Origin: an uncultured bacterium
Lineage (GTDB): Bacteria > Patescibacteriota > Gracilibacteria > UBA4473
Direction: 5' to 3'
Length of the DNA stretch: 10,255 nucleotides
Assembly (NCBI GenBank): GCA_947311285.1
Contig: CAMZKS010000096.1
Location: 1 to 10,255 of the forward strand
Part shown: positions 1 through 6,815 of the stretch, one piece after another
Layout of the letters: every line of letters starts with the position of its first letter
How positions within the stretch are numbered: position 1 is the first letter of the stretch
Position numbers and translations under genes: made by a program
Notes under the pieces: model-generated
What the model was told of the DNA's origin: nothing
What the model saw: only the letters and a program-made list of their open reading frames with translations
The model's database searches: none

Positions 1-1031
1 AGATAAGAAAGATATCGACTTCGAATTTCAGCAATGTCCCGATCCCACATGGGTACGGCTTCTAATTCACGTTCATCGGTTTCGTCATCTGTACGAGATT
101 TTTCTCGTGCCAAATCAAATTTATTGATTCCAATCACAATCGCTTTTCCGGCTTCTACAATTTGACCCGCTAAGGCTAAATCTTGATGCGTCACTCCATC
201 TAAAGCGTCTATCAACAATATACACACGTCAGCCCGTTCAATGGCCTGACGTGTACGTACTACCATCCAATATTCCATGGTTTTACCAATTTTACCGGGT
301 CGTCGAACCCCAGCGGTATCAATAAATCGAAACTGCTCCCCTTCAGGCGATTCCCAATCCGTATCAATTGCATCGCGCGTGGTTCCTGCTACATCAGACA
401 CCACACTCCGTTCTTCGCCAATCATTTGATTGAACAAAGTAGATTTTCCAACATTCGGTCGCCCTACCATTGCCACCTTAATTCGGTCTGGCGCTTCAAC
501 CTCGCTGTAATTCATAGGAGAGAATCCAAGTTCTACCAATCGTTTTTGAATCACTTCTGTTAGATCCCAAAAACCAAAATTATTTTTAGCCGAGATAATC
601 TCTGGCACACCAAACCCAAGCTCCGCTAGTTCATAACCCCTCATAGCTTGTCCGTCATCAATTTTATTAGCCAAGAACAACACTTTTTTATTTACGCGTC
701 GCAATTTGTCTGCGATGTCGTAATCGTCTTGCGTTAGCTCTTGTTTGGCATCTACCATCCACATAACTAAGTCTGCGTTCTCAATAGCGAGTTCGGCTTG
801 TACCTGAATAGCTGTTTCAAGCGAATTATCCCCAAAGTCACTTAACCCAGCGGTATCTACCGCCCAGTAAGTAATCTCACCAAGGTTATCAATCTTCTCT
901 GTAACACTATCACGTGTGGTTCCCGCAATATCAGAAACAATCGCACGGCGATTACCCACTAAAGAATTAAAGAGCGTTGATTTACCAACGTTCGGTCTTC
1001 CAACAATCGCAACCACAGGATAAGTGTTCAT
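1..1031 (-). CDS. der: GTPase Der (EngA), double-Era GTPase, 3' end outside window
   Basis: Der is an essential GTPase for late assembly of the 50S ribosomal subunit; its hallmark is two tandem GTPase domains followed by a KH-like domain. About 343 residues are visible. Domain 1 has the P-loop GRPNVGKS (11-18), GTTRD switch I (about 37-41), DTAG (59-62), NKID (122-125) and ISAK (146-149). Domain 2 repeats the set: GRPNVGKS (190-197), GTTRD (about 216-220), DTAG (238-241) and NKFD (303-306). The frame is still open at base 1, so the last 100 or so residues, including the KH-like domain, lie outside. I chose the ATG at 1029-1031 because it gives MNTYPVVAIVG, the usual short lead into the P-loop. 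An in-frame ATG at 1059-1061 would add ten residues. Neither has a Shine-Dalgarno. A REP-like palindrome and the RAYT gene sit immediately upstream, and no clear promoter is visible. Confidence 0.96.
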   Translation of the reverse strand, partial: MNTYPVVAIVGRPNVGKSTLFNSLVGNRRAIVSDIAGTTRDSVTEKIDNLGEITYWAVDTAGLSDFGDNSLETAIQVQAELAIENADLVMWMVDAKQELTQDDYDIADKLRRVNKKVLFLANKIDDGQAMRGYELAELGFGVPEIISAKNNFGFWDLTEVIQKRLVELGFSPMNYSEVEAPDRIKVAMVGRPNVGKSTLFNQMIGEERSVVSDVAGTTRDAIDTDWESPEGEQFRFIDTAGVRRPGKIGKTMEYWMVVRTRQAIERADVCILLIDALDGVTHQDLALAGQIVEAGKAIVIGINKFDLAREKSRTDDETDERELEAVPMWDRDIAEIRSRYLSY

Positions 1032-1107
1032 CTGCTTAGTAACGTAGCTAAAAGCCGGCATGAGTAAAGCCCGTTTCTGGGTGGAGGAATAAGCAAATTC
1101 TAATTTT

Positions 1108-1141
1108 GAGTTCGAACCAAGTTCGAACTTGGTTCGAACTC
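1108..1141. repeat. 34-bp perfect palindrome, REP-like (copy 1, CCAAG/CTTGG order)
   Basis: Three TTCGAA boxes (1111-1116, 1122-1127, 1133-1138) are separated by the linkers CCAAG and CTTGG and capped by GAG and CTC, so the whole 34 bp is its own reverse complement. Box spacing is 11 bp. It lies 2 bp beyond the RAYT stop codon, between that gene and der. I infer it is a REP-type element linked to the neighbouring RAYT. Confidence 0.9.
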
Positions 1142-1143
1142 GT

Positions 1144-1710
1144 TTAATCAAAATCCGCAAAAAAATCTTTTTCTAGATCAATCACCTTTCCAGGCTCCCA
1201 GCTACTGTAAGGCCAGTCCTCGATACATTCGACAACCTCATGTTTAACGGCGTTATGTTCTACGTAAGTCACTAATTGCGATAGATAAGCTTCATCCAAG
1301 ACTTCTTTAGCTTTAAAGCGCCCTTCAAAGACGGGGGATTTGAAGCCATTTTTTATTTTGTCTCCGTAGCGATTATTAAAATAAAGGGCATAAGACTGCT
1401 GTAGTTTTTGCATAAACAAAGAAACTTGGCAGGTATTAACTGAGTTGTTAGCTTCAGTTCGAACTCTAACGTCAGGTAAGACTTCAGAGTTCGAACTGTC
1501 CAACGTATCAATTAACAAAAAATGAAAATGATTTGGCAACAAGCAGTAAGCTTGAATATTAATTCTTGTGTACCTCTCCTTATATCTTTGAATTGTCTCT
1601 AGAAAACGATGGTAGTCCGACGCATCATAAAATAACGTTTGTTTATTAATACCTCTATTAAACACGTGATAAATAATATCTGACTGAATTGGTCTTAATC
1701 GATTTCCCAT
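1144..1710 (-). CDS. REP-associated tyrosine transposase (RAYT), Y1/HUH family
   Basis: This 188-residue protein belongs to the IS200/IS605-like Y1 transposases of the REP-associated (RAYT) type, single-strand DNA endonucleases thought to mobilise REP palindromes. The metal-binding HUH motif is HFH at 61-63, preceded by LLPN as in the family. The likely nucleophile is Y149 in the LVTYVEHNAVKH segment, which corresponds to the YIYINPVKHG region of E. coli YafM. The typical DWPYSSW motif follows at about 165-171. The catalytic set looks complete, so the gene is probably functional. Compared with YafM there is extra sequence after the HUH strand (about 71-94), part of it encoded by an internal inverted repeat (1455-1498). 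Two 34-bp palindromes flank the gene. There is no Shine-Dalgarno before the ATG at 1708-1710 and no obvious promoter. The family call is firm; mobility in this host is inferred. Confidence 0.92.
   Translation of the reverse strand: MGNRLRPIQSDIIYHVFNRGINKQTLFYDASDYHRFLETIQRYKERYTRINIQAYCLLPNHFHFLLIDTLDSSNSEVLPDVRVRTEANNSVNTCQVSLFMQKLQQSYALYFNNRYGDKIKNGFKSPVFEGRFKAKEVLDEAYLSQLVTYVEHNAVKHEVVECIEDWPYSSWEPGKVIDLEKDFFADFD
1455..1498. repeat. 44-bp inverted-repeat element inside the RAYT gene
   Basis: Arms CAGTTCGAACTC (1455-1466) and GAGTTCGAACTG (1487-1498) are perfect reverse complements and flank a 20-bp spacer beginning TAA. The arms and total length match the element at 7709-7752. It encodes about residues 71-86 of the transposase and keeps the frame open. 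Confidence 0.85.
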
Positions 1711-1770
1711 ACTTTTAGTTTAAAAAAAATTAAAAGGATGGGGAGTGGCTAACTTCATATTAACTTAATC

Positions 1771-1804
1771 GAGTTCGAACTTGGTTCGAACCAAGTTCGA
1801 ACTC
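1771..1804. repeat. 34-bp perfect palindrome, REP-like (copy 2, CTTGG/CCAAG order)
   Basis: Three TTCGAA boxes (1774-1779, 1785-1790, 1796-1801) at 11-bp spacing with GAG and CTC ends. The linkers are in the opposite order to copies 1 and 3 (CTTGG first, then CCAAG), yet the whole is still a perfect palindrome. It lies 60 bp upstream of the RAYT start. Short outer arms TAATC (1766-1770) and GATTA (1811-1815) could lengthen the hairpin around an unpaired stretch. Confidence 0.9.
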
Positions 1805-1821
1805 AAATTTGATTAAAACAC

Positions 1822-1863
1822 AAAAAAACCCCCGACCAGTCCGAAGACCAGCAGGGGGTTTTT
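1822..1863 (-). terminator. Rho-independent terminator of the SLH surface-protein gene
   Basis: A ten-pair stem is formed by AAAAACCCCC (ending at 1833) and GGGGGTTTTT (1854-1863), with an inner GTC-CGAA-GAC hairpin. Read on the minus strand it ends in a run of seven T, about 40 bp after the surface-protein stop codon. It is nearly symmetric, so it could also stop plus-strand transcription, although no gene there needs it. Confidence 0.88.
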
Positions 1864-1903
1864 GAGTTTAGACAGTAAGCAAAAGCTTAGCCCAGATTAA
1901 AAA

Positions 1904-4900
1904 TTAATCTTGGTTAACTTTAGCGGTAGTGTCTTGATCCAATAGGTAACCATTGAAGAAGTCAGCGTTTCCTCCGTTTGAAGATTCGTCAGACCAAACA
2001 ATATTGTTAACAGGAGCAAGAACTGCGTATGTAGCAGCACCTGCTTGTGTAGTATCCGTTAGGATTGTTACAGAAACAGAATCATCATCTGCAATACCAC
2101 CACCATCTTGAACTGTATTGTTAAACAATAGTGCGTAAGTTCGAGAAGAACCTGCCGCTACAATTTGATTAGCAAAAACAACAGTAACAGTACCTTGTGT
2201 AGTAGAAGAGCCACCATTAACACCAGTAGACAGAGCTACTGGAGAAGTCGTGTCTAATGTACCATCTGCTTTAACTTGTTGCACTCTAAATGCCGTACCA
2301 GCCGCATCGGGAGTAGCCGTTGTAGCACCAGATTCGGTCGTAGCAGCAGCAGCAGCACCAGGACCAAAGACCATACCTTGTAGAGCAACCGCAAGCGTAA
2401 CTTCACCAAGTTCGATTGAGTTAGCAGCATCTGCTGTAACCGTGAATCGGTAGAACTCTTGCTCAGCCGCAGAAGGATCAGCAAATGTAGGCTGAGTCGC
2501 TGCGTGACGTACAGTCATTTGCGTGTTCAAAATCAAGAAAGATTGAGAATTAACAGCTGTAGCCGTGATATCAGCTGTTGCAAGATCAGATCCTGTCGCA
2601 GCCGTAACTGCTTGAATACCATTATTACTGCCAGGAGCAGTAGTATTAAGATTCAAGTCAAGAACTTGACCAGATTGAGCAACACTTGAAATATTTTTCA
2701 CGTCAACTCGTACCGAAACAGTAGTGTTACCATCTTTAGGTACTCGAATTCGTGCAGTGTTTCCTAGTTCAAAGTGAACCGCACCAGAAACAGCCGTTTC
2801 AGTTTGAATAAGAGCTCCAGCTTCGTTGTAAAGTTTGAACGTTACTCGGTCAGCTGCAGCAGGATTAGTTGATGTGAAGTATAAATCAGAGATTTGAACT
2901 TCGTCATCTTCCGCTGAAAGTCGTACTTTCAAGATTTCTACATCAGGTTGGTTCGCTACTAGAATGTCAGAGAAAACCGTTTCTCCTAGTTCTACTGTTA
3001 GTTTACCAGATAGTAGAATGTTGAATGAAGCCCCTAACAATGGATTTGTTGTCGCTAATGCAACAGCAGGAGAACCTTCATTTACGGTAACTTCTTGACC
3101 GTTTTCAACATTGTCAGCGTTAACCGCTACAAGATCTACACGGAAAGTAGAAGCAGAGTTTTGTTGTACTACAGTAAAACCAGTAAGCATGTTCGTAGAG
3201 AACCCGTCACCCGCTGCACCTGTAGCCGCTTGATCAAGCACAATATCACAGTTATCAAGGGTAACAACATTACCAGCGATAGCCGTAATAGCACATTCGT
3301 CAGTAGCGTTAACTAACACTACATCACCAATAGCCAGGTCACCAGCATCTGCAAGAGTTACTGACTGAGAACCACCGGCAACACCATTACCAGTGTATTG
3401 GTAAGCAACAACACCCGCTATTTCAGCTATTGGGTGAGAGTTAACAAATGGACTAGCATTTGCTGGCGTAGAAATTGTGATCTCACCAGTCGTGGAGTTA
3501 ATCGCTAGAACGGTTTTAACTTCAGCATTAACACCGTTAGCAAGGCCTGATACTGAAACTGTCACAGTATCACCTACTGCAACATTTGCGATATTAGCTG
3601 TGTCAATAAAGAAACTTGTAGCCCCTGCAGAAATAGCAACGGTTGGCGCACCAGGCATAGCACCTGCTACAGCCCCCACACTTCCAAGAACCGCACCAGC
3701 AACTTGATTTACACCAGCACCGTTAGCAAGCGTTGTAGAAACTGGGTTTCCAGAAGCTGCTGAAGTGTTAGTATCAAATACTACTTCGAATTCTTTTTGT
3801 GAAGCTGAATCAATAACCACAGATAGGTCGTTGAAAGTAGCAGCTCCATTAGTATCAAGATTTCGAGAAGAACCTTGTTGAGTTCCTCCTACAAAGATAG
3901 CTGCAGTAAAGTCTTGAACGTTAGTTAAAGCATTTCCTGTAGCCGTTGCGTCAATAGTAACCGAAGTCACGTTAACATCACCTGAATCGTTGTTATCGAT
4001 AACGAATTTCAACATAGAAACGTCATCAACACCCGCTACGATTTGTTCTGAACCTGAAGCAAAACCATCAGTTCGAGAAACCGTAAGGATTGATCCTGCA
4101 ACTTCTACATAAGAAGCTTCAGCAGAACCTAGAACTGTTTGGATTTGGTCACCAGTTGAGATGTACTCAGGTGAATCGAAAGCCGTTGCTAGCACTTGCA
4201 TTTTAAGTGAAGCGCCAGTTACAGCTGCGTCTTCTACGTTACCAACCAATTTAAGGATAGACGTGCCAGCAATTTCAAACGTAGTGTTGAAAGTCAGGCG
4301 AGCGTCAGTCAAGTTAGTACCAGTGAAGTCGTTCTCTGTATCGATCAACTTGTCGTTTAGGTATAAACGGAAGTTGTCGAAGTAAGCGTTCAACTGAGCC
4401 AAAGTCATGTTAGTCGTTTTAGCAGCGTCTGTGAAAGCTTGTTTCACATCAAGTGTAACACCGTCAACAATAATTGGTTGATCAACTACCAAACGAGCCG
4501 TAAGGAATACAACATCGTTAGAACCAGGAGCGTACTCTTGATTGTTTAGTGACGAAGGATCTCGAGAAATTGTAAGATCACCAGCCTCGATAAGGTAAGC
4601 TCGAAGACGAGCACAATTATCTTCAGCTGATTTTCCAGAACAAGATGTTCCAGAATCTGCAGTAGTAGTACCAGATAAAGACCGTCCGTTTCCAGTATCA
4701 GCTACAGCTTTAACACCGAAAGGCGTTCCGATCTCAACTCCTACGATATCTTCGAAGTTATCAATTTTGAAATTAACAACATCGTCTTTTTCAGCTGAAA
4801 CAATATCAGCCCGAATAGAGAAGATTCGAGAATCACCATCCTCAACAATGTAACCACCAGTTACACCGTTATCTAGACGGAAAGTCATGTAATCACCATC

Positions 4901-6232
4901 AATAATAGTTTCGGCTGAAATTTGCTCACCAGAAACATACAGACCTACATTTTCTAAGTCATCTTCAAGTTGAGCCGTACCGTCATTTTTGAAAGTAATA
5001 GCTCGTAATTCAACATCCTCGTTAGAAGCCGAAGCATTAAGCACTCGGAATTTCCCAAGTTCGATGAAAGAATCCCCTACATCCACATTAGTATCAGAAC
5101 CAAGTGGAGAGAATTTAAGTTGAGTTACTTCGTAGTTAGCAATTTCCATTTCTTCACCTTCAATAGGGAAGTCTCCCGCAACATTGTCAGCCGATGCAAC
5201 AATATCATCAGCAGAAACAAGCACGAATCGGTTATTGTGTCCTGTATTTTTATCAGTTGCTGTAAATTTCATTGAAGAAACTACATCAGCAATAATAGTT
5301 TGACCAGCAGGGATTACGATTGGTGGGTTGAATCGAAGTTCAACAACATCGTCGTTATTTACTGATTTGTCATTTCCAACTTTGAATCCGTCGATTTCTA
5401 ACCAAACATTATCAAAGTCGTCATTGTCCCCTAAACCAAGACGAGTGAAAGTCATTGAAGAGATTTCAATATCTGCATCGTCAGAAGCCGTCAATTCAAC
5501 TGTCGTGTAAGGCACAGACGTTGCATTGTAAGGGATATTAGTTCCACGTGGAGTTTCTCGAGAAAGCATAACTTCAAGAGTTCCTTCTGCGATACCAGTA
5601 AAGGTACCTAGTGCAACTAGTTGAGCGTCGTAAACAATTTTAGCTGTTTCGGCACGAGTAACAGCGTTACCAGCTCCGAATGTGCCGTCACCATAACCAC
5701 GCATAGCGCCGTTATTGTAAACCGTTTCAACATAACCGTAGAACCAGTCACCAGCAGTAACGTCATCAAAATGAGGCGCTCCTGAAAGATCTTTGTCTAA
5801 AGCAAAACCGTTAACCACCATTTTAGCGATTTCGGCTCGGTTGATTCCAACACCAGGACGGAACATTCCATCAGGGTATCCATTAATCCAACCTTCGTTG
5901 TACATTGTTTCAATGTAATTGTAGAACCAAGCTGATTGGTCTACATCAGGGAAGTGAGGTCCACCAGTAGTATTAATATCTACACCAGTAGCCAACACGA
6001 TAACTTTAGAAACTTCAGCACGGTTCAATTGTCGGTTAGGAGCAAATGATCCGTCGTCGTTTCCAGATAATACACCTTGATCCATAAGCTCTCCAATTGC
6101 TTCATTTGCCCATGAAGGGATTTGAGCATCATCAGTAAACCCAAGACTTTGCGCATTCGCAAAACCCATAAGAGCCACTGAAGAAAGAGCTACAGACGCA
6201 AGACCTTGTCGCAAAAAAGCAAACAAATTCAT
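1904..6232 (-). CDS. SLH-domain surface (S-layer-like) protein with about six beta-rich modules
   Basis: This is a 1442-residue exported protein. Residues 1-28 look like a signal peptide (hydrophobic core, probable cleavage after FANA). Three S-layer-homology domains follow, about 31-85, 91-146 and 152-208, each with the W/F-x-Y helix and the NRAE or TRAE signature; SLH triplets bind secondary cell-wall polymers. The rest is acidic, Thr/Ala/Val-rich and beta-like. About six modules open with a G-x-L-T-V-like strand near 217, 367, 551, 714, 1076 and 1237, then run through an IxxVTF-type strand into an F-x-N-x-x-L strand. Residues about 840-1015 look like an inserted, Ala/Gly-rich domain. Only four cysteines occur, in two close pairs (531/540 and 980/995), possible disulfides. 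A strong terminator follows. The ATG has no Shine-Dalgarno; the preceding 580 bp hold a promoter and hairpins. It is probably the main S-layer protein or a large adhesin. Confidence 0.9.
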   Translation of the reverse strand: MNLFAFLRQGLASVALSSVALMGFANAQSLGFTDDAQIPSWANEAIGELMDQGVLSGNDDGSFAPNRQLNRAEVSKVIVLATGVDINTTGGPHFPDVDQSAWFYNYIETMYNEGWINGYPDGMFRPGVGINRAEIAKMVVNGFALDKDLSGAPHFDDVTAGDWFYGYVETVYNNGAMRGYGDGTFGAGNAVTRAETAKIVYDAQLVALGTFTGIAEGTLEVMLSRETPRGTNIPYNATSVPYTTVELTASDDADIEISSMTFTRLGLGDNDDFDNVWLEIDGFKVGNDKSVNNDDVVELRFNPPIVIPAGQTIIADVVSSMKFTATDKNTGHNNRFVLVSADDIVASADNVAGDFPIEGEEMEIANYEVTQLKFSPLGSDTNVDVGDSFIELGKFRVLNASASNEDVELRAITFKNDGTAQLEDDLENVGLYVSGEQISAETIIDGDYMTFRLDNGVTGGYIVEDGDSRIFSIRADIVSAEKDDVVNFKIDNFEDIVGVEIGTPFGVKAVADTGNGRSLSGTTTADSGTSCSGKSAEDNCARLRAYLIEAGDLTISRDPSSLNNQEYAPGSNDVVFLTARLVVDQPIIVDGVTLDVKQAFTDAAKTTNMTLAQLNAYFDNFRLYLNDKLIDTENDFTGTNLTDARLTFNTTFEIAGTSILKLVGNVEDAAVTGASLKMQVLATAFDSPEYISTGDQIQTVLGSAEASYVEVAGSILTVSRTDGFASGSEQIVAGVDDVSMLKFVIDNNDSGDVNVTSVTIDATATGNALTNVQDFTAAIFVGGTQQGSSRNLDTNGAATFNDLSVVIDSASQKEFEVVFDTNTSAASGNPVSTTLANGAGVNQVAGAVLGSVGAVAGAMPGAPTVAISAGATSFFIDTANIANVAVGDTVTVSVSGLANGVNAEVKTVLAINSTTGEITISTPANASPFVNSHPIAEIAGVVAYQYTGNGVAGGSQSVTLADAGDLAIGDVVLVNATDECAITAIAGNVVTLDNCDIVLDQAATGAAGDGFSTNMLTGFTVVQQNSASTFRVDLVAVNADNVENGQEVTVNEGSPAVALATTNPLLGASFNILLSGKLTVELGETVFSDILVANQPDVEILKVRLSAEDDEVQISDLYFTSTNPAAADRVTFKLYNEAGALIQTETAVSGAVHFELGNTARIRVPKDGNTTVSVRVDVKNISSVAQSGQVLDLNLNTTAPGSNNGIQAVTAATGSDLATADITATAVNSQSFLILNTQMTVRHAATQPTFADPSAAEQEFYRFTVTADAANSIELGEVTLAVALQGMVFGPGAAAAATTESGATTATPDAAGTAFRVQQVKADGTLDTTSPVALSTGVNGGSSTTQGTVTVVFANQIVAAGSSRTYALLFNNTVQDGGGIADDDSVSVTILTDTTQAGAATYAVLAPVNNIVWSDESSNGGNADFFNGYLLDQDTTAKVNQD

Positions 6233-6263
6233 GGTTTATAGTTTTAAAAAATATTAGTTTTGA

Positions 6264-6283
6264 GAGTTCAAACATTCAAACTC
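6264..6283. promoter_or_regulatory. Imperfect palindrome just upstream of the surface-protein start
   Basis: On the minus strand two GTTTGAA units lie 8 bp apart inside GAGTT...AACTC arms, 31 bp before the start codon. It could be an operator or an RNA hairpin. It also resembles a decayed relative of the TTCGAA palindromes. A weak -10-like TATATA lies beside it at 6287-6292. Confidence 0.3.
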
Positions 6284-6304
6284 TTCTATATAAAATTGAT
6301 AAGC

Positions 6305-6517
6305 TCAATAATAAAAAGCATTGTTTCTACCTCTAGGCACAAACAAGTACGAGCGAAAGTCTCCGTAAGAAGAGAATCGCTTCCAGTTTCTAGAAAGGCT
6401 GCAGCTTGCACAGGCAGTCATCTTTCCGGTCGTTTGAATCAAAGAACAATTCTTTTTAACACTACGCGCAGACGCACAAAGCGGACAGAGAGCCTTTCCG
6501 CTAAGCGCGGAACTCAT
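6305..6517 (-). CDS. Possible small zinc-ribbon-like protein (70 aa), unrecognised
   Basis: I do not recognise this ORF. It starts at the ATG 6515-6517 and ends with TGA at 6305-6307. The product is basic and contains two CxxC knuckles, CPLC (11-14) and CASC (36-39), plus a lone Cys24 and an aromatic/Arg-rich tail (NWKRFSSYGDFRSYLFV). Paired CxxC motifs 21 residues apart fit a zinc ribbon, and the tail could bind nucleic acid. It lies between the promoter at 6685-6712 and the surface-protein gene, on the same strand, ending 72 bp before that gene. The start region overlaps the hairpin at 6496-6512, and no Shine-Dalgarno is seen. The opposite strand is also open but yields a shadow-like Ser/Arg/Lys-rich product. 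It may be a real regulator or co-transcribed small protein, or a chance ORF within a structured leader RNA. Confidence 0.4.
   Translation of the reverse strand: MSSALSGKALCPLCASARSVKKNCSLIQTTGKMTACASCSLSRNWKRFSSYGDFRSYLFVPRGRNNAFYY
6496..6512 (-). other. Hairpin at the start of the small CxxC ORF
   Basis: Minus-strand TTCCGC and GCGGAA form a perfect 6-bp stem around a 5-base loop, just inside the candidate ORF start. Adjacent GAG and CTC can extend it past a bulge. It could hide the start region, or be part of a folded leader. Confidence 0.4.
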
Positions 6518-6552
6518 GGCAAGTCATGTCAGAAGTGAATAAATGTTAGTCT

Positions 6553-6577
6553 CTCAGAGCTTAAAGTCAAGTCTGAG
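6553..6577 (-). other. Hairpin in the surface-protein leader
   Basis: Minus-strand CTCAGA and TCTGAG pair, with inner CTT and AAG extending the stem past a single bulged C. No T-run follows, so it is not a standard terminator. Confidence 0.45.
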
Positions 6578-6684
6578 TGAGCGCGATTTACTCACAACAC
6601 CAAGAACGCACACGCCTTGCCTCATGTTACAAAAAAAGACAAAATTAAGGCTTTATGCATTAACAGCGACCCGGGAATGTTTTA

Positions 6685-6712
6685 TTTATATAAAAACTGT
6701 CCGCGAATTCAA
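6685..6712 (-). promoter_or_regulatory. Sigma70-like promoter upstream of the leader and surface-protein gene
   Basis: Minus-strand TTGAAT (6707-6712) and TATAAA (6685-6690) are separated by 16 bp, within an A/T-rich run. The start of transcription would fall near 6678. It points at the small ORFs and the surface-protein gene. Confidence 0.55.
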
Positions 6713-6723
6713 TTTTTAAGGGC

Positions 6724-6741
6724 TTAGAGGGCGGCCTCTAA
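6724..6741 (-). terminator. GC-rich hairpin, weak terminator candidate after the membrane-protein gene
   Basis: TTAGAGG (6724-6730) and CCTCTAA (6735-6741) form a 7-bp stem with a 4-base loop. On the minus strand only AGCCCTTAAAAATTG follows, without a proper T-run, so termination is uncertain. It separates the 6816-7630 gene pair from the promoter at 6685-6712. Confidence 0.35.
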
Positions 6742-6756
6742 ATTAAAGTAACTTCC

Positions 6757-6788
6757 AGTTCGAACCAAGTTCGAACTTGGTTCGAACT
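6757..6788. repeat. REP-like TTCGAA palindrome (copy 3, CCAAG/CTTGG order)
   Basis: The three TTCGAA boxes (6759-6764, 6770-6775, 6781-6786) and linkers are identical to copy 1. The outermost base pair is lost, leaving a 32-bp perfect palindrome. It lies 27 bp beyond the stop of the membrane-protein gene and about 5 kb from the RAYT gene, showing that the family is dispersed. Confidence 0.9.
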
Positions 6789-6815
6789 CAATAAGCAGGG
6801 AGATAAACTTAAAAC

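Larger units (their letters stand above)
6233..6815 (-). other. Long intergenic region and putative leader of the surface-protein gene
   Basis: From the 6816 side this holds a 34-bp palindrome (6757-6788), a GC-rich hairpin (6724-6741), a sigma70-like promoter (6685-6712), and a possible transcript start near 6678. Three small minus-strand ORFs follow: 6622-6660 (12 residues), 6554-6625 (23 residues, overlapping the first through ATGA) and 6305-6517 (70 residues). Hairpins lie at 6553-6577 and 6496-6512, and an imperfect palindrome at 6264-6283. If the promoter drives the surface-protein gene, its leader would be about 445 nt. I recognise no known riboswitch or RNA gene in it. Confidence 0.5.

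Noticed and set aside
1108..1141. GGTTCGAAC resembles the T-loop of a tRNA
   Set aside because: No acceptor stem, D-arm or anticodon arm surrounds any copy. The pattern comes from the symmetric TTCGAA boxes.
2250..5510. Several 60-76 residue plus-strand ORFs, and a second-frame minus-strand ORF, within the surface-protein gene
   Set aside because: They are shadows of the long, low-complexity minus-strand gene, with no motifs or start signals.
6260..6538. 92-residue plus-strand ORF
   Set aside because: Its product is Ser/Arg/Lys-rich and featureless. The opposite strand carries the CxxC motifs and matches the direction of all other genes.
6233..6720. tmRNA, RNase P RNA, SRP RNA or a known riboswitch
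   Set aside because: I looked for hallmark sequences (a tag-peptide frame with CCA-type end, the SRP GGAAGCAG loop, RNase P conserved blocks) and found none.
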